Shown here in pieces: positions 22,240-32,410 of a DNA stretch of 64,000 bases. The stretch's first letter is position 1, and every line of letters begins with the position of its first letter. Origin of the DNA: Micractinium sp. NFX-FRZ (Eukaryota > Chlorophyta > Trebouxiophyceae > Chlorellales > Chlorellaceae). The stretch lies in NCBI GenBank assembly GCA_029339195.1, contig JAPTJF010000037.1, forward strand, positions 172,344 to 236,343, read 5' to 3'. The notes under the pieces are model-generated. The model made no database searches. It saw nothing but the letters and a program-made list of their open reading frames with translations, and was not told the origin of the DNA. A program made the translations under genes and the position numbers.

Positions 22240-24645
22240 ATGTCCTGCCGCGCTGCCCGCAGCGTTGCCCGAGTGAACCCTCACCTCCTCGCCTCCCTGC
22301 AGCAGAGAGCGCTGCTGCATGCCGGGCCAAACACACAGGCTGCATCATCAGCAGGCTGCCTGCACTTTGAAGAGGTTGTGGCGCCTGCCGCCGGCGCCGC
22401 CGGCGCAGCGGGCCATGCACCCGTGAGAACAGCAGTGTTCCTGCACGGCCTGCTGGGCACCGGCAGGTGGGCAGTAGGAGCTTCTCACTGGGCGCATGCT
22501 CATGGTGTTTAACGTTTCACTGCTCTCTGCCGCCTGCCTGCACAAGTGCAAACTTCTCCGTCGGTCGTGCAACCGCCACCCAGCCAGCCTCCTGCCTCCC
22601 GCCGCTGCCCCCCCACCCTCCCCCTGCGCAGGAACCTGCGCAGCGCTGTGTCCGACCTGTGCCGGCAGGCCGCTGCCCAGAGCGGCGTGGGCTGGCGTGC
22701 GCTGCTGCTGGACCTGCGCAACCACGGCAAGTCGGCCGCCCTGGGCCTGCACCCGCCCCACACGCTGGCGGCCGCAGCGCGCGACGTCATCCACCTGTGC
22801 CAGCACGTGCTGGGGGGCGGGCCAGATGTGCTGGCGGGGCACTCGATGGGGGGCAAGACGGCGCTGGAAGTTGTGCGGCAGCTGGCGCTGGCAGGGGCGC
22901 CGCCTGTGGGCCAGCCCCAGCAGGTCGGCCCTCACAGGCGGGGTGCAGTCCAGGCAAGGAGGGAGGGCAGGGTAGCCAGGGAGGGCAGCCAAGGCGGCAC
23001 TGGAGGTCTGTGATTGAGGGTGGGCAGGGGCACCCCGTGGGTCTGCAGGGAGGGCAGCGACAGTGCATCGAGATGTGTGCAGGAATGGCGCTGCACAGGG
23101 GGCGGCGCTGGTGGAGGGGTGGCCTATGTGGTAGGGGGTGGGCTTCGTTGGAGGGCAGTGCAGGGGGGACGAGCGCAGGGTGGTATGCCAATGCACTAAC
23201 GTGCTCCTGCCCGCTGACCCGCCTGCCCGCCCGTGTAGCTCCCATGCCCAAGGAAGCTCTCTGTGTGAGGCTCGCATCCGTGCTTCCTCCTGTGCCCTGC
23301 CCACAGTCGATGCACCTTCCCTTCCCGCCCCGCCCCTCTGCCCACAGGTGTGGGTGCTGGACGCACGGCCTACCGCAGTGCACACGCTGGATGAGGCCAC
23401 CCAAGAGGTGCTGAGCGTGCTGCAAGCGGTGAAGAGCGTGCCGCTGCCGCTGGCCTCGCGGCAGGCGCTGTATGCCCAGCTGGAGGAGCGGGGGATGTCC
23501 ACGGGTGAGTGCTGCAGGGAGGGAGGGGGCGGGTGGATTCTTTGGTTTGAGGGGGGTGGAGGCAAGTGCGTGCCAAATGCGTGCCACCTCCGCCCCGCCC
23601 CGCCCCGCCACCCTGTGCCCTCCCGCGATCTGCCGCCGCATGCTGCAGCGCTGCAGCAGTGGCTGGGCAGCAGCCTGCGGCAGGAGGGCCCTGGGCAGCT
23701 GGTGTGGACCTTCAACGTGCAAGGGGCGCAGCACATGTTTGATGACTACCTGCGCCTGGTGAGGCTGGAAGGACCAAAGGCTACTGACTGATTGGCAGGA
23801 AGGGCGGACAGCTGGCTGCTGGGTGCACCTGCTCTGGCGGGGCGTGCTGCCGAGTGCTCCATCTGCTCCCTCCCATGCCGCTCAATCAGGGGCCTCGCCT
23901 GCGCTCCCACGCCTGCGCTCACAGTGATTCCCTTGCCTGCGCTCGGCTGCCTGTGCAGGACTACAGCTCGCTGCTGAGGGCCCCGCCGCGGGGCGTGAAC
24001 CTCCACATACTGCGGGCCATGAGGAGCGGTCGGTGGTGAGGGAGCCCGGCACCTGTTTTTTCACCTGGGCTGCCCGCCCAGGAGCCTGCCTGCCTGCCTG
24101 CTTTTGTATGGTGCTGCTTTGCCACAAGCCTGCCTGCCAGCCAGCCTGCCAGCCAGCACATTTGCTGCCTGCTCATCTGTTCATTCTCAGTGTCCCAGAC
24201 TGAGCCGAACCGCGCCTCCTCTTCTCCCTGCGCTGCGCTGTGCTCCCCCAGGGACCACGACACCCTGGCAGCCGTGCGGCAGGCGGTGGCGGCAACAGCC
24301 CAGCCAGCGGCAGTGCGGGGACGCACCCTGTACCACGAACTGCCAGACGCGGGGCACTGGGTGGGTGGGTGGATGCTGTGGGAGAATTGCAACGTCTGCG
24401 TGAGGGACCTGCAGTCCGTGTGTGGGCTCGCACGCTATAGGCCTGCCTGCTGGATTGCACGACGTGCGTGCCTGGCCCTGCTCCTTGCACGGGTGGAGAC
24501 TGAGACCCTCCCACACGCTGTGCATGCTGTGCAGGTGCACGCCGACAACCCCAAGGGCCTGGTCAAGCTCATGCTGCCCTCACTGCTGGAGACGGCGGGG
24601 GCGGCACCGGCTGGGGCAGCAGCGGCAGCAGCAGCAGCGCAGTAG
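22240..24645 (+). CDS. Alpha/beta hydrolase, ABHD11-like
   Basis: Seven exons give about 360 residues: 22240-22466, 22632-22923, 23348-23504, 23649-23758, 23959-24035, 24252-24360 and 24535-24645. Phases agree, but the exon 2 donor (GTCGGC after CCCCAGCAG) is weak; an alternative donor 15 bp upstream (GTGGGC) is also in phase. The N-terminus (MSCRAARSVARVNPHLLA) is basic and may target an organelle. AVFLHGLLGTGRN is the oxyanion-hole region, LLLDLRNHGKS follows, and LAGHSMGGKTALEV carries the nucleophile Ser. DHDTLAAV sits near the acid position, and AGHWVHADNPKGL carries the catalytic His. The arrangement matches the ABHD11/YbfF esterase group. Substrate is unknown. The Ala-rich C-terminus is partly duplicated at 29284-29349. 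Confidence 0.85.
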
Positions 24646-25389
24646 CTGCACACCAGGCACGCATGGCATGGCACGTCATGTGGCGGGGCGGCGCCATCAG
24701 GGTCCATGGCGTGGGGCACGCTCTCATCCCGGCGTCTGCTTGTGCGCCCTGCCTGTCAGACATCCACCGAATGCCGACCGTGATTGGCTTATCAATGCTC
24801 GCATCAGCTCGCCAGCGCTTTGCTCCAGCAGGGCTGGCCTGGTATGTGCTGTTGCATTCAGAGCTGTCTGGGCAGGTTGGCGGCCCACCGCGTGCGCTTC
24901 CCCATGCAAGCAGCCCGGCCCGCTGCTTTGCCTTGCAACCAGCCCCGCGTGCTGGTCTGCAAAACGAACCCTCGTCACCTTGTGAGAGCCATGTGTGTTT
25001 CGAAGTGCTCCCTGCCCCTCCATGCATGCTGTCGCCGTCTGTTTACACACATTCATGAAAAGGGGGTTACAGTCCAGCCAGGAGGACGGGGGCATGTTGG
25101 CACAGCGAGCTTGCTGATCCCGGCAGGAACGCACAAGGGTGTTGAGGTAGCGTGACATTGGTTCAAAAAATACATTTTGCTTTGCACAAAGCATACAAGT
25201 GCCCCCGCCTGAGGCTGTGTCACACAGCAGGCATTGCATACCACTCACATGCGCGGCCTGCAGCAGCGGCCACCAGCCAGCGGCGTTCTCGGCACCTCCA
25301 CACACGTGGCCCCTGCCGTGTGGGCAGCTGCCATGAGCCAGCCACCCGGCTGGTGACCGATGTTCTGTCGGTAGGCAGCCCCTCCGCAG
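24646..25389. other. Convergent 3' spacer, no gene seen
   Basis: This spacer lies between the hydrolase stop and the uncertain 3' end of the minus-strand unknown gene. I find no conserved reading frame and no clear TGTAA on the plus strand. Confidence 0.4.
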
Positions 25390-26350
25390 TCAACACGTCT
25401 GATGCTTGAGAAGCGGCGCAGACATGTCGTCACAGCGCTCAGACCGCGCTGCACCGCGCCGTGCAGACCCCCGCTGAGTGCCGGTACCGCAGCCAGCCTG
25501 GCTGCCAACTGCTGGCGGCGCGGCGTGGGCCGCGCTGATTGCACCGGCAACATGTTGGGCTGCCACAAGGGGCCGGGCAGGGCAGGGCAGCGCACAATTG
25601 CTCAGTTGGCTGGGGCGGCCACTCGGCGGCAGGAACGGCAGGCGGTGGGCACGTGTGCAGGCAGGCGGGCAGGTGGGCGAGCAGGTGCAAAATGCTTGCC
25701 AAGCGGGGGTGCTGATGCGGCCAGGTAAGCAGGCTGGCAGACAAAACACTCCCGGCTAGCAGCTGGCGCGCCCCACACCCACCCATGGGACCTGCTCCCT
25801 GTCGCTCACCCTGTGCCAGCCCTGGTGGCGGCGTGGGTTCCGGCATCTCTGGCACATTGCGGTCCCATCGCTCCTTGCAGGCTGCGCAGCAGAGGGTGAT
25901 GGACAATGCAGGCAAACTCCTTGTGAAAGTGATGATGAGCAGCAGCTAGGCAGGGGCATTCGCCAAACAGGGATGGGCTTGGTTGGCGGCGGTGGCTCAG
26001 GCACCAGCCACGCGCCACGCAACACTCACCACACCTGGCCTGCACACCCTGCCGTGTGCCCCACTACCAATGCAAGGCATGCTGTGACAAGCAGCACATG
26101 CAAGCCTCCTGGGAACTTGAAGTAACCCACCTATGCGCGCACCGATCGATGCCTCCTCGATTAGCAGCGACCCCAGGTAGTCGTAGGCTGCCAGGGAACG
26201 CTCTTGGACGGTGCCTGGGCCGAAAGGCACCCCAGCCGCGATCTCTTGCTGCTCGAACGGCTGCAAGGCGACGAAAGCCCTGTCGGCCTCTTTGATGAGA
26301 TAAATAAGCTCTTGCAGCCTGGCTTCTTCTTTGCTGTGAAAGCCGCCCAT
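25390..26350 (-). CDS. Small unknown protein with a CxxC segment; 3' end uncertain
   Basis: A clear first exon, 26350 to about 26137, encodes a helical Glu/Leu-rich segment (MGGFHSKEEARLQELIYLIK..., then EQQEIAAGVPFGPGTVQE, AYDYLGSLLIEEASI). It ends before a GTGGGT donor. A second good coding block at about 25917-25805 reads LPALSITLCCAACKERWD then RNVPEMPEPTPPPGLAQ and ends at a GTGAGCG donor. A 10- or 19-nt microexon near 26010-26030 would join the two in phase. The last exon is unclear; one option ends at 25390. The Cys pairs (CCAAC) could bind metal. I recognise no family. The start at ATG 26350 is preferred, but an upstream in-frame GTG region or an extra 5' exon is possible. Confidence 0.4.
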
Positions 26351-26611
26351 TCTGGGCAGCGGCGGGCGCGCCGGCAGGTTTGCCACTGCCGCCACGGTGC
26401 CGCCGCTCCTGGCGGCAGGGCGGGCAGGCTCGCTGGCTACCCCGGGGCGCCTCGAGCTGTTGCAGAGCGCTGCTCAAGTGCAACACGTTAGCCTGGTGCG
26501 GGGACAGCCGGGGGCGACGCCTGAGGGCCCCAAAGAGAGAGTGCGGCAAGCTCGGGGGCTCGGCCACCAAACTTAGCAACTGGAGCCGTCGGTGGACAGT
26601 AGCACCTGCTG
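26351..26611. promoter_or_regulatory. 261-bp divergent promoter
   Basis: This lies between the minus-strand unknown gene and the plus-strand membrane-protein gene. No TATA or CCAAT motif is evident. The assignment depends on both start choices. Confidence 0.4.
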
Positions 26612-28906
26612 ATGCGAGGTGTCGAGCCTTGTTGGGGTTTCCCAACCCCACAACCCCTTCTGGCGGTACTGCGGTACAGTCCCTTCCCATTGAACCCGCT
26701 GGCGCGCTCTTCCAGAAACGGCACTAGATTCCGGTTCACACCTGCTGCCTCTGGACAACGCTGCCCCGACATAGTGCTAGGTTTGTCGGCAGCAGCACTC
26801 CCCTGTTTGGCCGGCTCCGTGGCCGCAGCCCGTCTCACGCGCAGTGCCTCGCACCCCAAGGTAATGTTGGCGGGCGCCATCATCTTCCAAGGCATCACTG
26901 GCGGCTGCCCAGCACCCGTCCTGGGTACCCGACGGAGCCAGCTGCCCCTCATTTACGGGATATATATATATATATATATGTGCTGGGCTGTGAGACAGGC
27001 CCACAACCGAGCGGGCGGGGGGGGGGGGGAAGTGAGGGATGGGGGCGGCGGTGCCGCCGCCAGGGGCGGCAGCGGTCACCCTCGTTTACGGGATGGCACA
27101 ACGGTCTGTCTGCCTTGATTGATAGTTTGCTGACTGTCCTGTGTGCTCCCTGCTGCCCCTGCAGCGCACCATGAAGCGCGCTAGGATTCCGCTGGCAATC
27201 ATGGCGCTGGAGGACATCAAGTCTGCGGTGCAGCACAGCCCGGCGGCTCCTTTCGAGCGTGAGAGGCTCCCTGCCACCCTCCCCGACTTGGCAGCTGAAG
27301 CTGCCCGCGAGCTCGGTAAGTGGACAGGCTGCAAGTTCGTGTACCTGCTTTCGTGAAACCGCATCGGGATTGGAAACCAGGCGCCATGACTAGGGCCAAC
27401 CTGGTCCCGGGGGGAGGGCACTGCCTCCCGCTGCGCCCCCGGCAGCTGCCGGCAGAGGCAGTGGGGTGCCCCACCACGAGGGTTCCCACCTTCACTGGCT
27501 CTTCACTGGCTATGCCACCTTCACTGGCATCCTCTGCCCACGCTCAAGGCCATATCCATCTTCTTCTGCTCCTGCCCAGACGGGGCTTGCCTCTTGACAG
27601 CATTGCATGTGGGTGAAGCCAGGACCAGGAGGCGGCAACTGTTTGGCACGCCTCAAGCTGCCCGCCCCGCACTGCCTGCCCACCCATGCTTGCAGGGCAG
27701 GAGCAGGACAGCCCAGTTGCTGATGAGCTGTGGCAGCTGGTTCAGCAGCCAGGTATGTTGCCATGCAGCATGCGGAGCCAGGGTGCACAGCTGGCGGGTG
27801 GGTGAGGGAGCCTGTGAAGGCAGCAGGCGCCAAGGGAGGCGCTGTGCAGCGGATGCTGCCTGGCCGGGGCAGCTGCCCCTGTGGGAACTGCTGTGATGTG
27901 GGGGGATGGGTGTTTGTGGTGGCAGCGCCCCTTGGATTCTGCAACCCACCACGTACCACAACCATCCACATGCTGCGCATGCAGTTGACAAGGTTGTCAC
28001 TTTCGTGGACGCCATGACCAGCTGGCTGGCTGCTGAGCGGGCGCGGCGCGCCGCCGTGGACTGCCTGGCGCTGCCCTGGCAGGTGAGAGATGGTGCGGGG
28101 GGGGCGTGCATGCATGGAGCAGCCCCGCCACCTCAACAGCCGCTGGCATGCCATGGTCGTTTTGCAGGTGATCCCAGCTGCCACGGGGCACGCTGGCCAG
28201 CTTGCTGCCACTTCCCCATGTGTGGGCTGCCGCCACAGACGGCGCTGGGCTGGCCGCCCTCCCCTCCCTTGCATCAACCCACACGTTGTGCTGCCACCCA
28301 CCACTTTGCTGCTTGCAGGGCCTGCTGCGGCTGCTGCACACCCGCCAAGTGCTGCTGCTGGGGCGCGTGCTGCTGCTGCTGCTCTACCTCTGCCTGGGCG
28401 GGTGGGTGGTAGCGCTGCTCAACCTGGTGGGCATGGCCCCATACATGGTGGCCCTCAGGTGGCTGCTGCAGGCGGTCGGGACCATGTGGGCCGCCATGCT
28501 CATCATGTACATCATGCATGTGGTGATCACACCGCTTGCCTTTGCACTTTGGACGGTCGCCTTCATCATCGTACTGCTCTATGCGCTGTTTGAGTCAAGC
28601 AAGGAAGACCTGCCGCTGCGCCGGGGGCACATCAATGCTCTGGCTCGCCTTGAGGGTCTGGATGTGGCAGCCATTGTGCCGCAGCACATGCCCCACATGC
28701 TAGCCATGATCCAGGGCTGGCTGGCCGACTGCCACGCCACACGGCAGCATGCGGCGGCGCAGCTAAAGAGGCACGAGCTCTGGCTGAGCCGCCTCACCGC
28801 CTTCTCTGGCTGCTTCAAGCCGGCCTGGGTGGTGAAGGCTTGGGCGGCACAGGATGATGCTCGGCTGGCGGCAGCTGCCCAGGACGGCGCTGTGCAGCAG
28901 GCGTAG
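26612..28906 (+). CDS. Unknown membrane protein, possible TAG readthrough
   Basis: Five exons keep phase: 26612-26860, 27165-27315, 27696-27752, 27985-28082 and 28319-28906 (380 residues). The first exon has a basic then hydrophobic stretch (VLGLSAAALPCLAGSVAAA), possibly a targeting peptide. The next exons are helical and soluble-looking (MALEDIKSAVQ; PVADELWQLVQ; TSWLAAERARRAAVDC). The last exon holds two to three membrane segments: LLLGRVLLLLLYLCLGGWVV, MWAAMLIMYIMHVVI and LAFALWTVAFIIVLLYAL. An Ala/His/Gln-rich cytosolic helix ends at TAG. I recognise no family. Beyond TAG the same frame runs 37 more sense codons of the same character to TAA at 29018-29020. The first intron holds a TA microsatellite. 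Confidence 0.6.
26961..26979. repeat. TA microsatellite in intron 1
   Basis: (TA)9-10 lies within the first intron of the membrane-protein gene. The flank CTCATTTACGGGAT recurs as CTCGTTTACGGGAT at about 27081, so the tract sits inside a local ~134-bp duplication. A run of G lies at 27017-27029. Confidence 0.85.
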
Positions 28907-29020
28907 GCTGCCCATGAGCGGGCTGCGGCAGCGCTGCTGGAGGCCGGGCTGGTGCCCCAGCAGGAGGGACAGGCAGCGCAGCAGGCAGCGGCAGGCGAGC
29001 AGGAGGCGGCAGCAGCGTAA
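28907..29020 (+). other. In-frame coding-like extension after TAG
   Basis: The 37 codons following the TAG at 28904 encode an uninterrupted Ala/Gln/Glu-rich helix (HERAAAALLEAGL, EQEAAAA) ending in TAA. Composition and GC-rich third positions match the upstream exon. It is either a C-terminus lost by a recent nonsense change or a readthrough extension. Confidence 0.5.
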
Positions 29021-29899
29021 GCCGCCGGCAGCTGCTGCAGCCCCACCCCTGACAAAGGCACCAGCACATTCTCCCCTACACTTGCCTGGGTTCCCTCCCT
29101 GGCTTCTCTTTTTGTTCTGTTCGTGTCTTTAGCCAATTCCCTGTATGCACTGAAGACCGCTGTCAACACATTACAACGAAGAGATGCATGCAGAGAGACA
29201 TGACTTCAGCGGCCGCCAGCTATTTATGGCACCTCCACACGTGGGCCCTGCTTTTTGGGGCGCCTGCCAAGAGCCAGGCTGTTGCGGCACCGGCTGGAGC
29301 AGCAGCAGCAACAACAACGCCAGCTGCGCATCAGGCACGCATGGCATGGGCAGCGGCCTTCCAGTGCGGGCAGCGGTTATGTATGCCCGCAAGCAAACTC
29401 ATGCCTGACGAAGTTCCCACTGCGCCCGTCTGCGTAAAACAGCGCACTTTGGCAGTTGGGGTGGGCACGGACGGCTCCAGTTCCCACCCAAATCACATGT
29501 TAAGCCCCGGGGGTACAGAATGCGTTGCAGCCCGCTCTCTCATTGCCCACCCTCCTGGCAGTACATGGTTTGGGGGCATATGTATAAAGTACCTGGTAAT
29601 ATGTGTATTGAATACACCTCACCCAAATATATCACCTCCTGCTGGCCAGGGGGAACTGTGCGCCACCGTGGCGCCAGCAGGGCCATTCGGCCATGCCGCC
29701 GTTGCGCATGTTATGGCGTTGCGGCAACATCATACAGCTTCAGACACCTGGGGGATTAAGTGCGAGCGCATGCAAGCCTTAATCGGCCGCGCAATTGCCT
29801 GCCGCAGTTGAGTTCCGGCCCTCTCGAGCTTCGCCTGCTCTAAAGGTCACTGCAACACGCCCGGAGCTTCCATATTTCTGAAGATCTCCAAGTGCTGCG
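29021..29899. other. Intergenic region with AT-rich patch and hydrolase-3' fragment
   Basis: No supported gene. A copy of the hydrolase 3' end lies at 29284-29349. A patch near 29575-29640 (CATATGTATAAAGTACC, AATATGTGTATTGAATAC, AAATATATC) is strikingly AT-rich for this genome and may be promoter or transposon-derived sequence. Confidence 0.4.
29284..29349 (+). repeat. Dispersed copy of the alpha/beta hydrolase 3' end
   Basis: GCGGCACCGGCTGG, an imperfect AGC/AAC run, then CAGGCACGCATGGCATGG match 24601-24671 (end of coding and start of the 3' UTR of the hydrolase) in the same orientation, 4.7 kb away. Confidence 0.7.
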
Positions 29900-31280
29900 A
29901 TGGTGAGGGGGACAGGCTGGGAACACGGGTAGAACTCCGCGAGCTGCACGCTTGGCCTAGGCGGCAGCCTGCTGATGTCGCCAATGTGCACAAATGCGAG
30001 TGTCAAGATCGCTGACCGAGCCAGCTACAAAACAGTGTCTGTGCCCAGTCTGCTGTGCCGCCGCTACTCTTGCTTGCCGCCGCTGCCCAACGTCTGCCGC
30101 CCCGGCTTCGGCTCCCCACCACGGCAGTGCAGCCAGCTCGCCGGGTGCCACCTACTTCTAACATGCCAACCAAAAACACACTTTGCATACCTTTGTTCCC
30201 CATCCGCCGCCCCCTGTCTCTCCCCCCTAACTCTTCAGGGGGCCTGCTTCTCCGAGCCAAAGGCCAGCACCCAGTATGGCCAGCCGCAGTACGGTCAGCC
30301 CGGCTACGCCCAGCCGCAGCAGCCGGGCGCGTATCCTCCCGGAGCCTACCCGCCGCAGCAGGCAGGGGGGCCCGCTTACTACCCTCCAGGCACGCAGCCG
30401 CCGCCCGGCTACGGCAGCCAGCCGCTGCCCGGCTACGGCAGCCAGCCGCTGCCTGGCTACGGCAGCCAGCCCGGCTATGGGCAGCCTCCCCCACCTCCTC
30501 CGTCTGGCTACTACCAGCAGCCGGGGGCTTACCCGCCGGGCTACTACGCCCAGCCACCACCTCAGCCGCAGTACGTCAAGCCCCCCAAGAAGCACAGCGG
30601 GCACAGCGGGCACGCGGCAGCGGCTGGCGCCGGGGCGGGCCTCATGGGCGGACTGCTAATGGCGGACATGATGCACGACAGCCACTCTCACAGCGGCAGC
30701 GACAAAGGTGCATGGCCGCCAGCAGGAGTGTGCTGCCGCTGGCAGCAAGGCTGTTGCAACAACAGCACACATGCGGCACCACTTTCGGCAGTCAGTGTGC
30801 TTCCCTCCTACTCTCCCTCTCCTCCGTTATGCCCGGCAATCTCGGTTTGATCGGCCCTTGTTGCCCTTTCCCCACCCCACCGCACTTCCATCAGCCACGA
30901 CAACTTTCTTTCCTCCTCCTCCCCCTAATTTCCCCACTCTGCTGGTTCTCTCAGTTCCCCATCCCGGCATCCCCCTCATGCAGACACCCCCACACTCCTG
31001 CCCTGCCCCTCCTCTTCTCAGGTGCCCCTCTCGGCTCCCAACCCGACCATGCCCCCTGCCGGCTGCCCTTCCTTCTGCTCTTCCCCCAACCCTCCCCCCT
31101 CCCGCCCTCCATCTTCCTGCAGACAACTCCCACCACTCCAAGTCCTCACGGCACTCCAGCAGCCACGGCAGGAGCAGCTCTCACAGGGGGGGCGGCTCCG
31201 ACGGCGGCGGCGGCGGCTCCGACGCGGGCGGCGGCTCAGATGGCGGCGGCTCCTTTGGCGGCGGCGGCTTTGACGATTGA
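29900..31280 (+). CDS. Predicted N-myristoylated Gly/Pro/Tyr-rich protein
   Basis: The proposed exon 1 contributes only the ATG (29900-29902), immediately followed by a GTGAGG donor. Exon 2 (30239-30707) opens with GGG GCC TGC, giving MGACFSEPKAS. Exon 3 is 31123-31280. The product has 209 residues. MGxCxS is a classic dual-acylation signal: Gly2 for myristoyl, Cys4 for palmitoyl. The body has (Q)YGQP and PGAYPP/PGYGSQPL repeats like plant XYPPX/GPRP proteins. A hydrophobic Ala/Gly segment follows (AAAAGAGAGLMGGLLMADMM), then a Ser/His-rich and Gly/Ser/Asp tail. In plants such proteins sit at the plasma membrane and are stress-linked. The polypyrimidine tract before 30239 supports the acceptor. 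Alternatively an unspliced frame starts at 29975, but it lacks any recognisable N-terminus. Confidence 0.7.
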
Positions 31281-32410
31281 CAAGTGTTGATTGTGGCATA
31301 TGATGGGGGCCAGAGGCACAGCGGACGCCGCAGTTGTGGCTTGTCTGCATTGTATTGCCCTTTATGACTGTTGCAGACGTGCACCCGTACTCGCGACAGA
31401 TGTGATGGAACTGTGCAAGCAAGCAAGCAAACGCAGCTGGATGCAGTGCACATGCACATGGTGGGGACACATACTTGCAAGCGGAACAGCAACGGAGGTG
31501 CTTGAGTGCGGTGTGAGACAGTGAGCGAAGGAGTGTGGGGCATCCGTGGGGAGCAGGAGCCACTGCGGTGAGAGTGTGCGGAGAGTGTTGAGAGGTGCGG
31601 TGGCTGGTGGAGGCCCGAGATTGCAAGTGAGAGTGGTGTGAAGGTGAGTGTGTGCTTCCGTGGGTGGGTAGGTGGGCGGGGTAGAGTGGCGCGGGGCATG
31701 GTGGAGGCGAGGGGCTAGTCCATGTGTATGCACAGTCGCCGCCCAGCCGGGAGTTTGCAGGTCCTCCTGAACTGTGCGCCCGAACTGTGCGCCCTACTGT
31801 GACCATCAGCTGCAAGCAGTTACAAGATAGGAGGGGTTGCTTAGCCGCGAGCTTGTGGCCCAAAGGTGTCTGGCAACCTGAAAGCTAGCAAGTGCCAGCA
31901 AGAGGCGTCCATGCAACCACACATGTGCGAGGGGCACATGCACTGCCGGAAGGGCGCTCCCCCACTCCGCCTACGCACCAGACAGGGGGGCCGATTCTGG
32001 AAGGGGCGCGACCAGGCGATGGGAGCGACCTGCACTCGAAAGTGGGGTGGTGGTGGTGGTGCGTGTGGGCGCGGTAATGGGTGGGCAGGGCACAGCGGGC
32101 GGCGCTGGTGCCGTGGCAGTCACTGCTGTGGCCTGGGTCCCGGATGGACGTGCACACAACTCGCATGCGGAAATGGTACGCTCCGTGAGCAGCCCAGCTG
32201 CAGACCGCGCCACACCAGGTCTCCGCTGCAGGGCTAATGCATGTCTGAGGCTCCGCGCAAGCAGGGCTTGGCTAGGCGGCACGTTCCTCGCACCTTCCAT
32301 GAACCTTCCGCCGGCACCGCTGCCGCAATCCCCAGGCTGGCAGGCACTCAGCTCAGGGCGCCTGACAACCCAGGATCCTCCTCCCCACCCTATCCCATCC
32401 CACCCCTTAC
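31281..32410. other. Long convergent 3' spacer
   Basis: 1.1 kb between convergent genes without a supported coding region. TTACA at 31820 (TGTAA on the minus strand) is a distant candidate poly(A) signal for the secreted-protein gene. A cluster of GTG-rich sequence lies at 31550-31690. Confidence 0.4.

Noticed and set aside
26961..26979. (TA)n as promoter of the membrane-protein gene
   Set aside because: It lies downstream of exon 1 in an intron and is a simple repeat.
29975..30238. Start of the Gly/Pro-rich protein at 29975
   Set aside because: The 88 residues it would add look like intron translation and end in a polypyrimidine tract; the spliced ATG at 29900 gives a coherent acylation motif.
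30055..31290. Arg/Ala-rich alternative frame over the Gly/Pro-rich gene
   Set aside because: Shadow frame of a repetitive GC-rich exon; no family resemblance.
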